From positions 1-42,332 of IMG/VR virus record IMGVR_UViG_3300030012_000143: DNA of 42,332 nucleotides; one strand, written 5' to 3'. Of the stretch, positions 1 through 7,252 are shown in pieces. The DNA is from a virus. The notes under the pieces are model-generated. The model did not search any database. It was not told the DNA's origin and worked only from the letters and a program-made list of their open reading frames with translations. The position numbers were made by a program, and so were the translations under genes. Position 1 is the first letter of the stretch. Every line of letters begins with the position of its first letter.

Positions 1-938
1 AACTTTGGTCTAGTGTCACAACCTTCATCGAAAATTGCTCTCAACTTGTCCATGTTGTTCTGCCAAGTTCTAGTATCGTTTCTAAGTGTGTTTAGCTTTT
101 CGACATCTTTAGCAGCATAGTTTCTGTAATGCTCTTCGTTAGCTGTGTCGAAGTTGTTGTGCTTTAGGTTGTGAATAGTGGCATCATAGTCAGCGATCTT
201 TTGGCCTAGTGCTTTGATCTTTTTGTCTGACCACTTCTCTAACTGAACAGCTAACTTAGAAAATCTTTCCCACTTTTCAGCTTTTTTAGCATCTTTTTCA
301 GCTTGTAATTTAGCTTGTCTCTCGGCTCTAGCAGCATCTTCTTTAGCTTTCTGAGCGCTCTTGCCAGCCATTTCAGCACCATGTCTTTCTGATCTGAACT
401 GTGTGTATGTAGTCAAGTGGCCATTAGCTGAGTTTTCACCATATCTGTAATTCCAGATCATGCGAACAAAGATCTCAAATTTAGTAGCTTCTCTGCGCTC
501 TACGATAGATCCTTTTGTCTCTGCGTAATCGTAAATGTGACCATATACACGACCTTCAATAAGGCCATTAGCGTGATTAACTTTTAAGTCTGAAGTTTTG
601 TAGATGTACTCTTGCTTTGTATGGTGCTGTGCAATTCTTTGCTCAAGTAAAGCACAAGCTGAATCAGCCTGTTCTTGTGCATCTTTAACAATGTTTGCGT
701 AGTGTGGGTAATAACGTGGCTCGTCCCAACCAAAGACAGGAGACTTTTCCTCTAATCTTCTGTCAACTTCTCTAACGTAGCGACCTGTGCAAGTGAAAGG
801 CCATCTAATGCCTTCAGCTTTGTGATGGTCAACTTGGTTGTTTTTGTGCTTACAAGTAGCTTGAACTTCAGCAATAAAAGCAGAAGTAATTGTGTTGACT
901 AAGTGTTGCTTGAGGTAGTCAGGTGTTGTGAAAGTCAT
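1..938 (-). CDS. Origin-spanning coiled-coil protein, 5' part (runs off left edge)
   Basis: The frame is open from an ATG at 938 to base 1 and continues at the right edge of the window, where it stops at a TAA (42201-42203). Joined across the 98-bp overlap, the protein is about 322 aa. It starts MTFTTPDYLKQHLV and has no signal peptide. A long, charged, Ala/Lys/Glu-rich stretch at roughly residues 190-235 (KAKEDAARAERQAKLQAEKD) should form a coiled coil, and the protein ends VERYDVWGV. I do not recognise a family. It is the first gene transcribed leftward from the divergent control region and precedes the small genes at 41029-42161, so an early accessory role is likely. No good Shine-Dalgarno is visible before the ATG. 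The gene is intact; only the linear cut breaks it. Confidence 0.85.
   Translation of the reverse strand, partial: MTFTTPDYLKQHLVNTITSAFIAEVQATCKHKNNQVDHHKAEGIRWPFTCTGRYVREVDRRLEEKSPVFGWDEPRYYPHYANIVKDAQEQADSACALLEQRIAQHHTKQEYIYKTSDLKVNHANGLIEGRVYGHIYDYAETKGSIVERREATKFEIFVRMIWNYRYGENSANGHLTTYTQFRSERHGAEMAGKSAQKAKEDAARAERQAKLQAEKDAKKAEKWERFSKLAVQLEKWSDKKIKALGQKIADYDATIHNLKHNNFDTANEEHYRNYAAKDVEKLNTLRNDTRTWQNNMDKLRAIFDEGCDTRPK
4..101. repeat. 98-bp direct terminal overlap, left copy
   Basis: Bases 4-101 are identical to 42235-42332. Bases 2 and 3 (a, c) differ from the matching positions at the right end (g, t). The reading frame is maintained across the junction, which shows that this is a circular or permuted molecule cut at an arbitrary point. 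The length fits an assembler overlap better than a biological terminal repeat. Confidence 0.9.
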
Positions 939-1076
939 TTGCGAGTGTTTGTAAATTGCAGCCCCTTCGAGCTATGAATTAATTATGACGTATTAATTGA
1001 AAAACCGCAACAGTGAACATCAGTAAACCTGTGTAATATTCAGATATTGTAACTTTTGGTCTACAATGGTTTACAA
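939..1076. promoter_or_regulatory. Divergent control region
   Basis: This 138-bp non-coding gap separates the leftward origin-spanning gene from the rightward early operon, so both operons must start in or near it. For the minus strand there is a reasonable sigma70-like promoter: TTGCGG at 1005-1010 and CATAAT at 982-987 (read on the minus strand), 17 bp apart. For the plus strand an extended -10-like TGTGTAATAT lies at 1030-1039, without a convincing -35 box. No regulator gene is adjacent. Confidence 0.5.
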
Positions 1077-1358
1077 ATGTGTATTGATGCGTCAGAATTA
1101 GTATGCGGTGAGTACCCGCTTTTTCAATCTCGCAAACACATGGAACATTTATTACAGTACAGTCTCAACGACGAACAGCTAGAAAACCTCGAAAACATAC
1201 TGCTAGAGGCCAAAGAGAACCTTCCAGATGATGAAGAAGAGTTTCAATCAGCTCATGAAGATAGCCCTGCTGGTACGATTAGAGAGCTATTAGAACAGAT
1301 GGCTAAACAAACTAACAGAGGTGTCGCACCTTCTGAATACATGAATTGTGAGGTTTAG
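1077..1358 (+). CDS. Small acidic early protein, unknown
   Basis: A 93-aa protein starting MCIDASELVCGEYPLF. The frame extends seven codons upstream to a TTG at 1056, but the ATG at 1077 is preferred. The protein is acidic, with a central Glu/Asp-rich helix (LENLENILLEAKENLPDDEE) and no membrane segment. It is the first gene of the rightward operon, and its TAG touches the next start. I do not recognise the family. It could be an early host-takeover or regulatory protein by position only. Confidence 0.65.
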   Translation: MCIDASELVCGEYPLFQSRKHMEHLLQYSLNDEQLENLENILLEAKENLPDDEEEFQSAHEDSPAGTIRELLEQMAKQTNRGVAPSEYMNCEV

Positions 1359-1360
1359 TG

Positions 1361-1591
1361 ATGTCTAAGAATGTTACCACCTACGAATGTGAACAAGGCA
1401 CACTTTTAAAGTCTTACGAAACATTCGTTGCATTAAAAAGCAAAGACGGCAAACATCTTGTCACATCTAAGTGGCATAGCAAAACTACTACACGCCAGAT
1501 TAATGAATTTTTTGGCGGTGAAGTAGCAGAAAAAGTAGCACAATCAACGTTAGATGCTATGGGCAGATTCATTGAGGCTTACAACAAATGA
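1361..1591 (+). CDS. Small unknown protein
   Basis: 76 aa from the ATG at 1361; a GTG at 1358 overlaps the previous stop. It has a mixed beta-type N-terminal half (TTYECEQGTLLKSYETFVAL) and a helical C-terminal half with FFGGEVAEKVAQ. There is no signal or membrane segment and no motif I recognise. It is translationally coupled to both neighbours; its last codons overlap the next ATG at 1588. Confidence 0.65.
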   Translation: MSKNVTTYECEQGTLLKSYETFVALKSKDGKHLVTSKWHSKTTTRQINEFFGGEVAEKVAQSTLDAMGRFIEAYNK

Positions 1592-1722
1592 AAAATCTAT
1601 TTCTATATATTGCTGTATTCGGCTTGTTTTATACAGCGCTTAATGGTTCTTTATATGACATGACTGTTGCAGACTGCGATGCTGGAATAGTTCGTGCTTG
1701 TGAGGTTCTAGATGAACTTTGA
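1588..1722 (+). CDS. 44-aa membrane or secreted microprotein
   Basis: ATG at 1588 overlaps the previous stop (ATGA) and the TGA at 1720-1722 overlaps the next ATG at 1712, so the frame exactly bridges two genes. The N-terminus MKNLFLYIAVFGLFYTAL is a signal peptide or single membrane anchor. A short tail follows with two cysteines (ADC and RACE), which could form a disulfide outside the cytoplasm. The function is unknown. Confidence 0.6.
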   Translation: MKNLFLYIAVFGLFYTALNGSLYDMTVADCDAGIVRACEVLDEL

Positions 1723-1939
1723 ACCTACTGCTACTAGCAATGAAGATCTTTTGTTTCAAGGATTTTGGCTTTTATTTAGCAAATGTGCGACTGATGAACA
1801 GAAAGATGATGTTTGTCGTTGCATTTTATTTATTTTGGCTAATCCAGATGTAACAGCAGAACACGCTCAAAATGCGTGTGACAGAGCTATAGAAGCTCAC
1901 GTTAATGAAAATTTATTGGAGAAAACTTTCAATGGCTGA
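1712..1939 (+). CDS. Small unknown protein
   Basis: 75 aa, starting MNFEPTATSNEDLLFQG. It is mainly helical and has four cysteines (Cys25, two in VCRC at about 35-37, and one in NACD), with no clear zinc-finger spacing. It is part of the overlapping early operon, sharing bases with both neighbours. I do not recognise the family. Confidence 0.6.
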   Translation: MNFEPTATSNEDLLFQGFWLLFSKCATDEQKDDVCRCILFILANPDVTAEHAQNACDRAIEAHVNENLLEKTFNG

Positions 1940-2405
1940 TTTCGATTATCAGAAAATGCACGAATATGTCAGTGCTGATCCAGAAGTTACAAAACTCAGA
2001 GATCAAAGAACTACTGCTTTCAGAAAAATGAAGATTTTGAAAGATTCTTCACGTAGGCATATAGAAAAAATGCACGGCTTATATTTAGCAAAACAAGCAG
2101 TTATGCAAAAAGTAATGCTAGAGCCACCAACTAATGAAGAAGAAGAATACATGGAACAAATGACAGGCCAGTGTAGTGAGTGCTGGGATAGTGACTGGCA
2201 AGAATCAGCTGAAGTTATTTTCGATGGTCAACTTAGTTGTTCTATCGCAATATCAAATTTAGCAAAACAAATTTATAAGTTATCTGAAGAGACTAATCTA
2301 ATTACTGGTTGTCTAGACACCTTAGAAGATGAACTAAGAAGTCAATTCAGAAAACAATTTTATAAAGATCAACAAAAAGAAAAAACACCAGAGGTAGAAC
2401 AATGA
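1932..2405 (+). CDS. Coiled-coil early protein, unknown
   Basis: 157 aa from the ATG at 1932 (MADFDYQKMHEYVSADPE), which overlaps the previous gene's TGA; a start at 1905 would add nine residues inside that gene. The protein is strongly helical and charged, with Lys/Arg-rich helices at 20-60, an acidic NEEEEYMEQ segment near 85 with CSEC after it, and a second helix pair ending KDQQKEKTPEVEQ. Coiled-coil pairing is likely. The function is unknown. Confidence 0.65.
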   Translation: MADFDYQKMHEYVSADPEVTKLRDQRTTAFRKMKILKDSSRRHIEKMHGLYLAKQAVMQKVMLEPPTNEEEEYMEQMTGQCSECWDSDWQESAEVIFDGQLSCSIAISNLAKQIYKLSEETNLITGCLDTLEDELRSQFRKQFYKDQQKEKTPEVEQ

Positions 2406-2794
2406 AACAGAATGGTCAATTTTTAGATTTCACAAACCCTAGATTGGAAGAATGGTTAAATTCTTGTCCTTTCAACATAAGAAATTTACAACAATTATGT
2501 TTTGAACCTAAACATCAAAAAGAGGTTGAGCTAGTGATAGAAATTCCTGTAGATCAATGTGCAGTTAATTTCCAATATTATGGTATGTCTTTAGGAAAGA
2601 AAACTAAAGAGTTAGAAGAAAGGTATGAAAAAATTGACGCTGAATATAAGAAAATAATAATGCAAGAAGTTAGAGAAACTAATCCTGTAAAATTATTAGC
2701 TCTCGAAGAAAGAAGTAGAAAGTTATTTACCAAGATGAGAGCAATAACAAAAGAAATCAAAGTAATGATAGAGGCAGAAAAAACAAATGTATAA
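2402..2794 (+). CDS. Coiled-coil early protein, unknown
   Basis: 130 aa. ATGA overlap with the preceding stop shows coupling. The N-terminal half is globular (MKQNGQFLDFTNPRLEEW). From about residue 65 a long charged helix runs to the end (KTKELEERYEKIDAEYKK), typical of a coiled coil. No catalytic motif or family is recognised. Antisense frames here look like shadows. Confidence 0.65.
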   Translation: MKQNGQFLDFTNPRLEEWLNSCPFNIRNLQQLCFEPKHQKEVELVIEIPVDQCAVNFQYYGMSLGKKTKELEERYEKIDAEYKKIIMQEVRETNPVKLLALEERSRKLFTKMRAITKEIKVMIEAEKTNV

Positions 2795-2930
2795 CTCTAT
2801 TTGTTTGACTTTATTGGTTATAGCAGCATATACAAATTTGCTACTGACAATAAAAAAAACTGGTAGGGGCGACCCTTTTAACACCCGTACCAGTCTTGAC
2901 CACAGTAATCGCAATAAGCGATCAATTTAA
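2787..2930 (+). CDS. 47-aa membrane microprotein
   Basis: ATG at 2787 overlaps the end of the previous gene, and TAA at 2928-2930 lies eight bases before the exonuclease start, so the frame fills the whole gap. Residues 5-22 (ICLTLLVIAAYTNLLLTI) form one membrane helix, followed by a basic tail (KKTGRGDPFNTRTSLDH). The tail-coding DNA contains a strong hairpin at 2859-2894, so part of this interval may act as RNA structure instead. The function is unknown. Confidence 0.5.
   Translation: MYNSICLTLLVIAAYTNLLLTIKKTGRGDPFNTRTSLDHSNRNKRSI
2859..2894 (+). promoter_or_regulatory. Strong hairpin upstream of the exonuclease gene
   Basis: ACTGGTA (2859-2865) pairs with TACCAGT (2888-2894). After one mismatch, GGG (2867-2869) pairs with CCC (2884-2886), leaving a loop of about 14 nt. 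No U-tract follows, so it is not an ordinary terminator. It sits about 45 bases before the exonuclease ATG and could tune translation or protect mRNA ends. Confidence 0.45.
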
Positions 2931-2938
2931 TTCTAGCA

Positions 2939-3754
2939 ATGATTATTAACGAAATCGAACCAGTTACAGTTGACTTTGCAAGCTACCAAGCAGATCCTGC
3001 CTTTAGCGCTAGTGATTTGAAAAAAATAATCAAACAAAATCCTAGAGCATTATGGCATTACAAATTCAATGAACTGGCACCGCCACAACTACCAACACCC
3101 GCCATGAAGTTTGGCACTTTGTTTCATTCTATGGTTTTAGAGCCAGAAGATTTTACAGCTAAATTTAGAGTTGTAGAAGATAAGCGCACTAAGAAAGGCA
3201 AAGAACAATGTCTCGAATATGAGAAAAAAGGTATCACAGTTGTCTCACCTCAAGATGCAGCACTAGCTGACAATATGATGCAATCAATATGCAGTAATGC
3301 AGTTGCTTGGGAACTGTTAGACAAAGGTTTATCTGAACAATCTTTTTGGTGGTCACATACAAAAACTGGTTTAGACCTTAAATGTCGCTGCGACAAAATC
3401 AATGGCGACGTAATAGTAGATCTTAAGACTACGGGAGAAGGTGGTGCATCACCTGATGCCTTCCAAAAAACAGTTACAGCATTCAATTACCACTTGCAAG
3501 CTGCACATTACCTACAAGGCACTGGCGCTCAGTCATTTGTCTTTGTAGTAATTGAAAAAGTATTTCCCTACAACATAGGGGTATATAAATTAGACGATGA
3601 ATTTCTCGATTATGGTTATGAACTCCAAGAGCAAGCGCTTCTTAAAATATCTGAAGCAGTTACGTCAGGAAAATGGATCGGATACACAGAATCCACCCCA
3701 GACGGAATACAAACCCTCGACAAACCTTACTGGCTTGGCAACAAATATGACTAA
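2939..3754 (+). CDS. RecE-like PD-(D/E)XK exonuclease
   Basis: 271 aa. It resembles the phage RecE/exonuclease VIII C-terminal family (DUF3799-type), which resects double-stranded DNA ends to give 3' single strands for annealing. Visible signatures are SASDLKKI near 23, the GTLFH element at 59-63, the nuclease core KCRCDKIN with Asp152, VIVDLKTTG with Asp161 and Lys163, and helix YHLQAAHYL with Gln187 at the usual QxxxY position. The partner is the ERF annealing protein two genes downstream, making a two-component recombination system. It overlaps the next gene by 8 bp. Confidence 0.85.
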   Translation: MIINEIEPVTVDFASYQADPAFSASDLKKIIKQNPRALWHYKFNELAPPQLPTPAMKFGTLFHSMVLEPEDFTAKFRVVEDKRTKKGKEQCLEYEKKGITVVSPQDAALADNMMQSICSNAVAWELLDKGLSEQSFWWSHTKTGLDLKCRCDKINGDVIVDLKTTGEGGASPDAFQKTVTAFNYHLQAAHYLQGTGAQSFVFVVIEKVFPYNIGVYKLDDEFLDYGYELQEQALLKISEAVTSGKWIGYTESTPDGIQTLDKPYWLGNKYD

Positions 3755-4613
3755 GCCAGATTTTAGAGTCATGCAAATGACACCTGAAAAAGCCAAAAAT
3801 ATTCTTATTTCTAAGAATAGAAACAACCGCAATCTCAGGGCATCAAATTTAAAAAGGCTAACTACAGCCATAGAAAATGGTGAATGGAAAATCACTAATC
3901 AAGGCATAGCATTTGATGAACAAGGCAACTTGATAGACGGCCAGCACAGATTAGCAGCCATCGTACAAACTGGTAAAACACTTCCAATATTAGTTGCTTC
4001 TAATATGGATCCAAGCATATTTGACTGTGTCGATACTGGCGCTGCTAGAACTGCTGGCGACGGCATTGACATTCTCGGAAGTACACATGGAAAGACTATT
4101 GCTTCTGCAATTAAGTGCTACCACATGTACAACCACTGGCCTAAACGTGCTTGGTCAACAACTGTTGCCCCATCTTCTGCACAAATTGTCAAAGTTTACC
4201 AAGAGAAAAAAGACATCATTGAAGCGCTTTATTCTGTAATTGCTAAAAAGCATAAAAATTACAAATGTTTTCCTATTAGTATTGGTTTAACTTTCACAAT
4301 GATTTGTTTAGACGCGGGTTGGTCAGATTTGCAGATGTGGGAGTTTTGGGACTCTGTTACATTAGGCGCAAATTTACAAGCAGATAGCGCGGTACTTTCT
4401 TTTAGAAATCAATTAAGCAATGTCGAATACAGGAAACGTGGGTGGTTTTCACAAAGATTTATTCTCAATGCTTTTATAGTTTGTTTTAACAAACACGTTC
4501 AAAACGTCCCAACAATCAGGTTTATTGCACCCAGACCAGATACAAATATGTATAAGGTAGAAAAACCAGCACAAAAAGAAACATCTATTTTGGAGGTAAT
4601 TAAATCGAGATGA
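3747..4613 (+). CDS. ParB/sulfiredoxin-fold protein with GQHR motif
   Basis: 288 aa from the ATG at 3747; the frame extends upstream to 3597, but only inside the exonuclease gene. The N-terminal domain carries the ParB-like signature: TPEKAKNIL, then LIDGQHRLAAI at 62-72. Phage proteins with this fold are often annotated as ParB-like nuclease or DNA-binding. The longer C-terminal part is helical and unassigned (DTGAARTAGDGI near 95). It lies between exonuclease and annealing protein, overlapping both, so a role in recombination or replication is likely, but no activity can be read from the sequence. Confidence 0.65.
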   Translation: MTKPDFRVMQMTPEKAKNILISKNRNNRNLRASNLKRLTTAIENGEWKITNQGIAFDEQGNLIDGQHRLAAIVQTGKTLPILVASNMDPSIFDCVDTGAARTAGDGIDILGSTHGKTIASAIKCYHMYNHWPKRAWSTTVAPSSAQIVKVYQEKKDIIEALYSVIAKKHKNYKCFPISIGLTFTMICLDAGWSDLQMWEFWDSVTLGANLQADSAVLSFRNQLSNVEYRKRGWFSQRFILNAFIVCFNKHVQNVPTIRFIAPRPDTNMYKVEKPAQKETSILEVIKSR

Positions 4614-5239
4614 GTAGTCCAAGCGCAAAAATAGCTTTTATTGAAGCATTACAAAAAGCACAGAAAGAATTTCCCTCTTTAGACAAAAGTAAAGAGGTTG
4701 GTTCTGGTAAATTTTCATATAGTTATTTGCCATTAGAACAAATGCTTTCTAAAGTTCAACCAGTGTTACATAAAAATGGTTTTCACTTAACACAACTTTT
4801 TGGTTATACACCAACTGGTGAAACACTAATTAGAACTAAATTAGTGCATAAAGATGGCCATGAAGAAGTTAGTGAATTACCTTTCTTTTTACCTCCAAGA
4901 GATCTAGAAAGAAAAAATGAAGCACACGTATGGGGTGGTTCTGTTACATATCAAAGAAGGTACAGTATTAAATTAATTCTTGGTCTTGAAACTGATATGG
5001 ACAACAACATGGAAATAGAAGATGAAAACCCTAAGAAAAAGCCAAAAGCTACAGTTCAACACAAGCAGAACATAGCTGTATTAGCTCGCGACGCTATTGT
5101 GAAATCAACAACTGATGCTCAGTTAGACAAACATTTCAATACTCTAGTTGCACGGCTAGAGGAAGGGAAAATAACAGAAGATCAATATAATAAACTTATT
5201 GACCTTATAAAAGCTAGGAGGAAAGCATTAACAGCATGA
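4610..5239 (+). CDS. erf: ERF-family single-strand annealing protein
   Basis: 209 aa. ERF proteins anneal complementary single strands and drive recombination and circularisation of phage DNA. Family features are the helix before the core (KIAFIEALQKAQKEFPSL), the KFSYSYLPLEQMLSKVQPVL element at about 33-52, and the late AHVWGGSVTYQRRYSIKLIL element at about 104-123, followed by an Asp-rich stretch and a charged C-terminal helix. It starts by ATGA overlap with the ParB-like gene and acts with the exonuclease upstream. Confidence 0.88.
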   Translation: MSSPSAKIAFIEALQKAQKEFPSLDKSKEVGSGKFSYSYLPLEQMLSKVQPVLHKNGFHLTQLFGYTPTGETLIRTKLVHKDGHEEVSELPFFLPPRDLERKNEAHVWGGSVTYQRRYSIKLILGLETDMDNNMEIEDENPKKKPKATVQHKQNIAVLARDAIVKSTTDAQLDKHFNTLVARLEEGKITEDQYNKLIDLIKARRKALTA

Positions 5240-5460
5240 ACCAAACTGAACAGCAATTTTTAACATCTGACCAGTTAGCTGAAAGATACGGGTTAAGTCC
5301 TGCAACTATTGCTGATTGGAGACGTAAAGATCGTGGACCAAAATATTACACAGTACCGCATGTTGCGTTATCATCTGGTTCCGCGAAAGTTCGTTATGAA
5401 CTACAAGAAATCCTTGAATGGGAAAAAAATTACAACATTACACCTAAAAACCCTTTTTAA
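5236..5460 (+). CDS. Small helix-turn-helix DNA-binding protein (excisionase/AlpA-like)
   Basis: 74 aa. Residues about 9-40 form a MerR/excisionase-type winged HTH (LTSDQLAERYGLSPATIADW), then a wing (RGPKYYTV) and a final helix (LQEILEWEKNY). These small proteins bind DNA as regulators or architectural factors. No integrase is present, so excision is unlikely; regulation of the early operon is the simplest idea. It overlaps the ERF stop by 4 bp. Confidence 0.7.
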   Translation: MNQTEQQFLTSDQLAERYGLSPATIADWRRKDRGPKYYTVPHVALSSGSAKVRYELQEILEWEKNYNITPKNPF

Positions 5461-5462
5461 TT

Positions 5463-5804
5463 ATGGCTAAAGTACAACCAGCATTTACTGCAAAATTCAG
5501 AGTCGTTGACAACCACAGTGACGCTAGTAATGCACCTGAAAAAAATATGATTTTAGACTTTACAGTCGAAGAAGCTATGAAAGCTGCTAGTTTTCTTGTT
5601 CAAAAATGTGAAGAAGCAGAAACAAAGAATACAAAAATAAGAATATATACAGACAAAAAGGAATATCATGAAGAGTCTGGATTTTCCCTTTGGGGCGGAA
5701 TGTGGGGCAATAGTGGTAGATTACAACCATTACCACCTCAAGACGCGTCACAAAGCAATTCACGCGCAGAAGAAACCATTAGCGTAGATGACTTACCTTT
5801 CTAG
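5463..5804 (+). CDS. Candidate single-stranded DNA-binding protein with SSB-like tail
   Basis: 113 aa. The body (FTAKFRVVDN early; EEAMKAASFLVQKCEEAE in the middle) does not show an obvious OB-fold motif. The layout is nevertheless SSB-like: a globular part, a Gly/Gln/Ser-rich linker (WGGMWGNSGRLQPLPPQD), then an acidic tip ending ISVDDLPF. That end closely resembles the DDDIPF tip with which bacterial SSBs recruit host repair and replication proteins. Position right after exonuclease/ERF/HTH supports an SSB role. The family is not confirmed. Confidence 0.55.
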   Translation: MAKVQPAFTAKFRVVDNHSDASNAPEKNMILDFTVEEAMKAASFLVQKCEEAETKNTKIRIYTDKKEYHEESGFSLWGGMWGNSGRLQPLPPQDASQSNSRAEETISVDDLPF

Positions 5805-5952
5805 ATTTCCTAGCGACCCTTATGAAGGACAAATTTATTATGATCCTGACAACGAAAAAACTTATGAATGTGTGTTTCGTGACCCTTTAGATCGAATGAT
5901 TAATAAGCACAAAGACCATTTTGTCTGGTGTGACATAACTAACGATCTTTAA
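5788..5952 (+). CDS. 54-aa protein at the end of the recombination operon
   Basis: ATG at 5788 lies in another frame inside the end of the SSB-like gene (17-bp overlap), and TAA ends at 5952. The sequence begins MTYLSRFPSDPYEGQIYYDP and ends FVWCDITNDL. It is acidic and aromatic, with no membrane segment. It is the only frame filling this interval and stops just before the operon terminator. The function is unknown. Confidence 0.55.
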   Translation: MTYLSRFPSDPYEGQIYYDPDNEKTYECVFRDPLDRMINKHKDHFVWCDITNDL

Positions 5953-6251
5953 TCTTTACCGAACAAAACATATTTAATGCGCTTCAGTAGAGGCGCTTTT
6001 TTTTTGTATTTTTCTTTGTTTTCTTGAAAATTTAGCATTTCTTGTTGCGAACACATTATCTCTAATGCGTTAGCAATAAAATTAGATTGTTTGTGATTTG
6101 TGCGTGTTAGTTTCTCTGCCAGTTCTTTTACTTCATTTATATCTGTAAGTTTAGTAATTTCAGAAATAGCACTCTCAACAGCAAATTCAGACTCAAGCGT
6201 AGGTCTATTAGTAAGAATGTTAATAATGCTTTTTATTTGTTGTTTGGCCAT
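5949..6251 (-). CDS. Small helical protein, unknown
   Basis: 100 aa starting MAKQQIKSIINILTNRPTLE. It has amphipathic helices, an acidic centre and a basic C-terminal end (KYKKKAPLLKRIKYVLFGKD). It forms a two-gene minus-strand island with the gene at 6233 (19-bp overlap) inside an otherwise plus-strand region. Its stop overlaps that of the 54-aa plus-strand gene. No family is recognised. Confidence 0.6.
   Translation of the reverse strand: MAKQQIKSIINILTNRPTLESEFAVESAISEITKLTDINEVKELAEKLTRTNHKQSNFIANALEIMCSQQEMLNFQENKEKYKKKAPLLKRIKYVLFGKD
5979..6005 (+). terminator. Intrinsic terminator of the recombination operon
   Basis: GCGCTTC (5979-5985), loop AGTA, GAGGCGC (5990-5996), giving a 7-bp stem with one G-U pair, then nine Ts (5997-6005). 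It acts on plus-strand transcripts 27 bases after the last early gene, and lies inside the 3' end of the converging minus-strand gene, where it is coding. Confidence 0.85.
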
Positions 6252-6421
6252 AAATGCACCTCAACATAATTAACAATTTGATCGTCTATTGTATTGTCTG
6301 TGGTTTTCACTAAGGCTTTTAAAAGATCGAGAATTAATTTTTTTACTGCATTCGTTTTTACGAATGTCATTAAGATAGGTCTTAAAATTCTAAGCATTGT
6401 AATAAATGTGTTACTTCCCAA
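6233..6421 (-). CDS. Small basic helical protein, possibly membrane-associated
   Basis: 62 aa, starting MGSNTFITMLRILRPILMTF, with amphipathic Leu/Ile-rich basic helices and no clear transmembrane span, ending VEVHLWPNNK. It is first in the two-gene minus-strand island and divergent from the holin-like gene (43-bp gap). Such pairs occur next to lysis genes in some marine phages (from memory), but no function is known. Confidence 0.55.
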   Translation of the reverse strand: MGSNTFITMLRILRPILMTFVKTNAVKKLILDLLKALVKTTDNTIDDQIVNYVEVHLWPNNK

Positions 6422-6464
6422 ACATAACGTTATTTGTTAAATTTGTCCTATAACTCGCGAAAAA

Positions 6465-6737
6465 ATGGAAGAACAAGAAGAAAAACAAGGTTTAGGAATT
6501 ATAGGTAATGCCGTTCAGCTTGTTATTTTAGCTTGGTCATTAGGTGTAATTTCATGGTCGTATTTCAATCCGAATCCTACAAGGCAAATTGACACAACCT
6601 TTGCAGCTGGGTTATTAAGTGCTGTGATGTCGAACTATGGTCTAAATGTTAAAAAGGCTACTGACAAAAAGAAACTCAATGGTAATGTTAAAATAGTTGA
6701 CAATTCTGATTCTAAAGTTGGAGTAGTAAAAAAATGA
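6465..6737 (+). CDS. Holin-like two-helix membrane protein
   Basis: 90 aa. A charged N-terminus (MEEQEEKQ) is followed by two candidate membrane segments at about 12-34 (IIGNAVQLVILAWSLGVISW) and 44-58 (FAAGLLSAVMSNYGL), then a polar, Lys-rich tail (KKATDKKKLNG). Size, topology and charged tail fit a phage holin, which would set lysis timing, but sequence alone does not prove it. It overlaps the next gene by 4 bp (ATGA). Confidence 0.5.
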   Translation: MEEQEEKQGLGIIGNAVQLVILAWSLGVISWSYFNPNPTRQIDTTFAAGLLSAVMSNYGLNVKKATDKKKLNGNVKIVDNSDSKVGVVKK

Positions 6738-7252
6738 GAAAAATACTTCCATTTATTTTTTTTATTTCACCATCTAGTGTGTTTGCAGAAATAACTGCGA
6801 AATATGTAACTTCAGCGCAAATTTCGATAGATTCGCCATATGTCATTACTAATGCAGCTCCAAGCTCATATAGTATTAGCGGTAATAATGTTACGACTTC
6901 TACAGGAACTGGCGACAGTGTAGTTACAAATGCGATTGGAGGGCTGAATTTAGGCAGCCTATCGAATGGTGTACCAGCTTTAGTTAATACAAATAAAACA
7001 GTTACAAATGCTGGATCGGCTTTCTCTTTCTCTGAAAGTTATCAAGCTGGTGACACTACTCAATCAGCAATAACTCCAAGTAGCGGTATTGCAACTCTTC
7101 CTGTATTAGGTGGTCAAACTACAGTTATTTCAGGAGGAACTGCTGGTAATCTGGCTCTTACTTCGTTATCTTCAGGAATCCATACATGTACAGCTGGTGG
7201 AAGTGGTACAAGCTGCATAGGTTCAACGACTGTCTCTATAACTATTGACTAG
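6734..7252 (+). CDS. Secreted Ser/Thr/Gly-rich protein 1
   Basis: 172 aa with a textbook Sec signal peptide: MRKILPFIFFISPSSVFA, predicted cleavage after VFA before EITA. The mature part is rich in Ser, Thr, Gly and Asn, with repeating beta-type patterns (VVTNAIGGLNLGSLSNGVPA) and one Cys pair near the end (HTCTAGGSGTSCIG). It is the first of three consecutive exported-looking proteins. Roles could be envelope modification or superinfection exclusion; no family is recognised. Confidence 0.65.
   Translation: MRKILPFIFFISPSSVFAEITAKYVTSAQISIDSPYVITNAAPSSYSISGNNVTTSTGTGDSVVTNAIGGLNLGSLSNGVPALVNTNKTVTNAGSAFSFSESYQAGDTTQSAITPSSGIATLPVLGGQTTVISGGTAGNLALTSLSSGIHTCTAGGSGTSCIGSTTVSITID

Noticed and set aside
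3994-4239. 81-aa plus-strand frame inside the ParB-like gene
   Set aside because: Out-of-frame shadow; Leu/Thr-rich composition with no ribosome site, while the enclosing frame has family motifs.
5236-5460. Excisionase of a temperate phage
   Set aside because: The fold is excisionase-like, but no integrase, repressor or attachment site is found, so only DNA binding is claimed.
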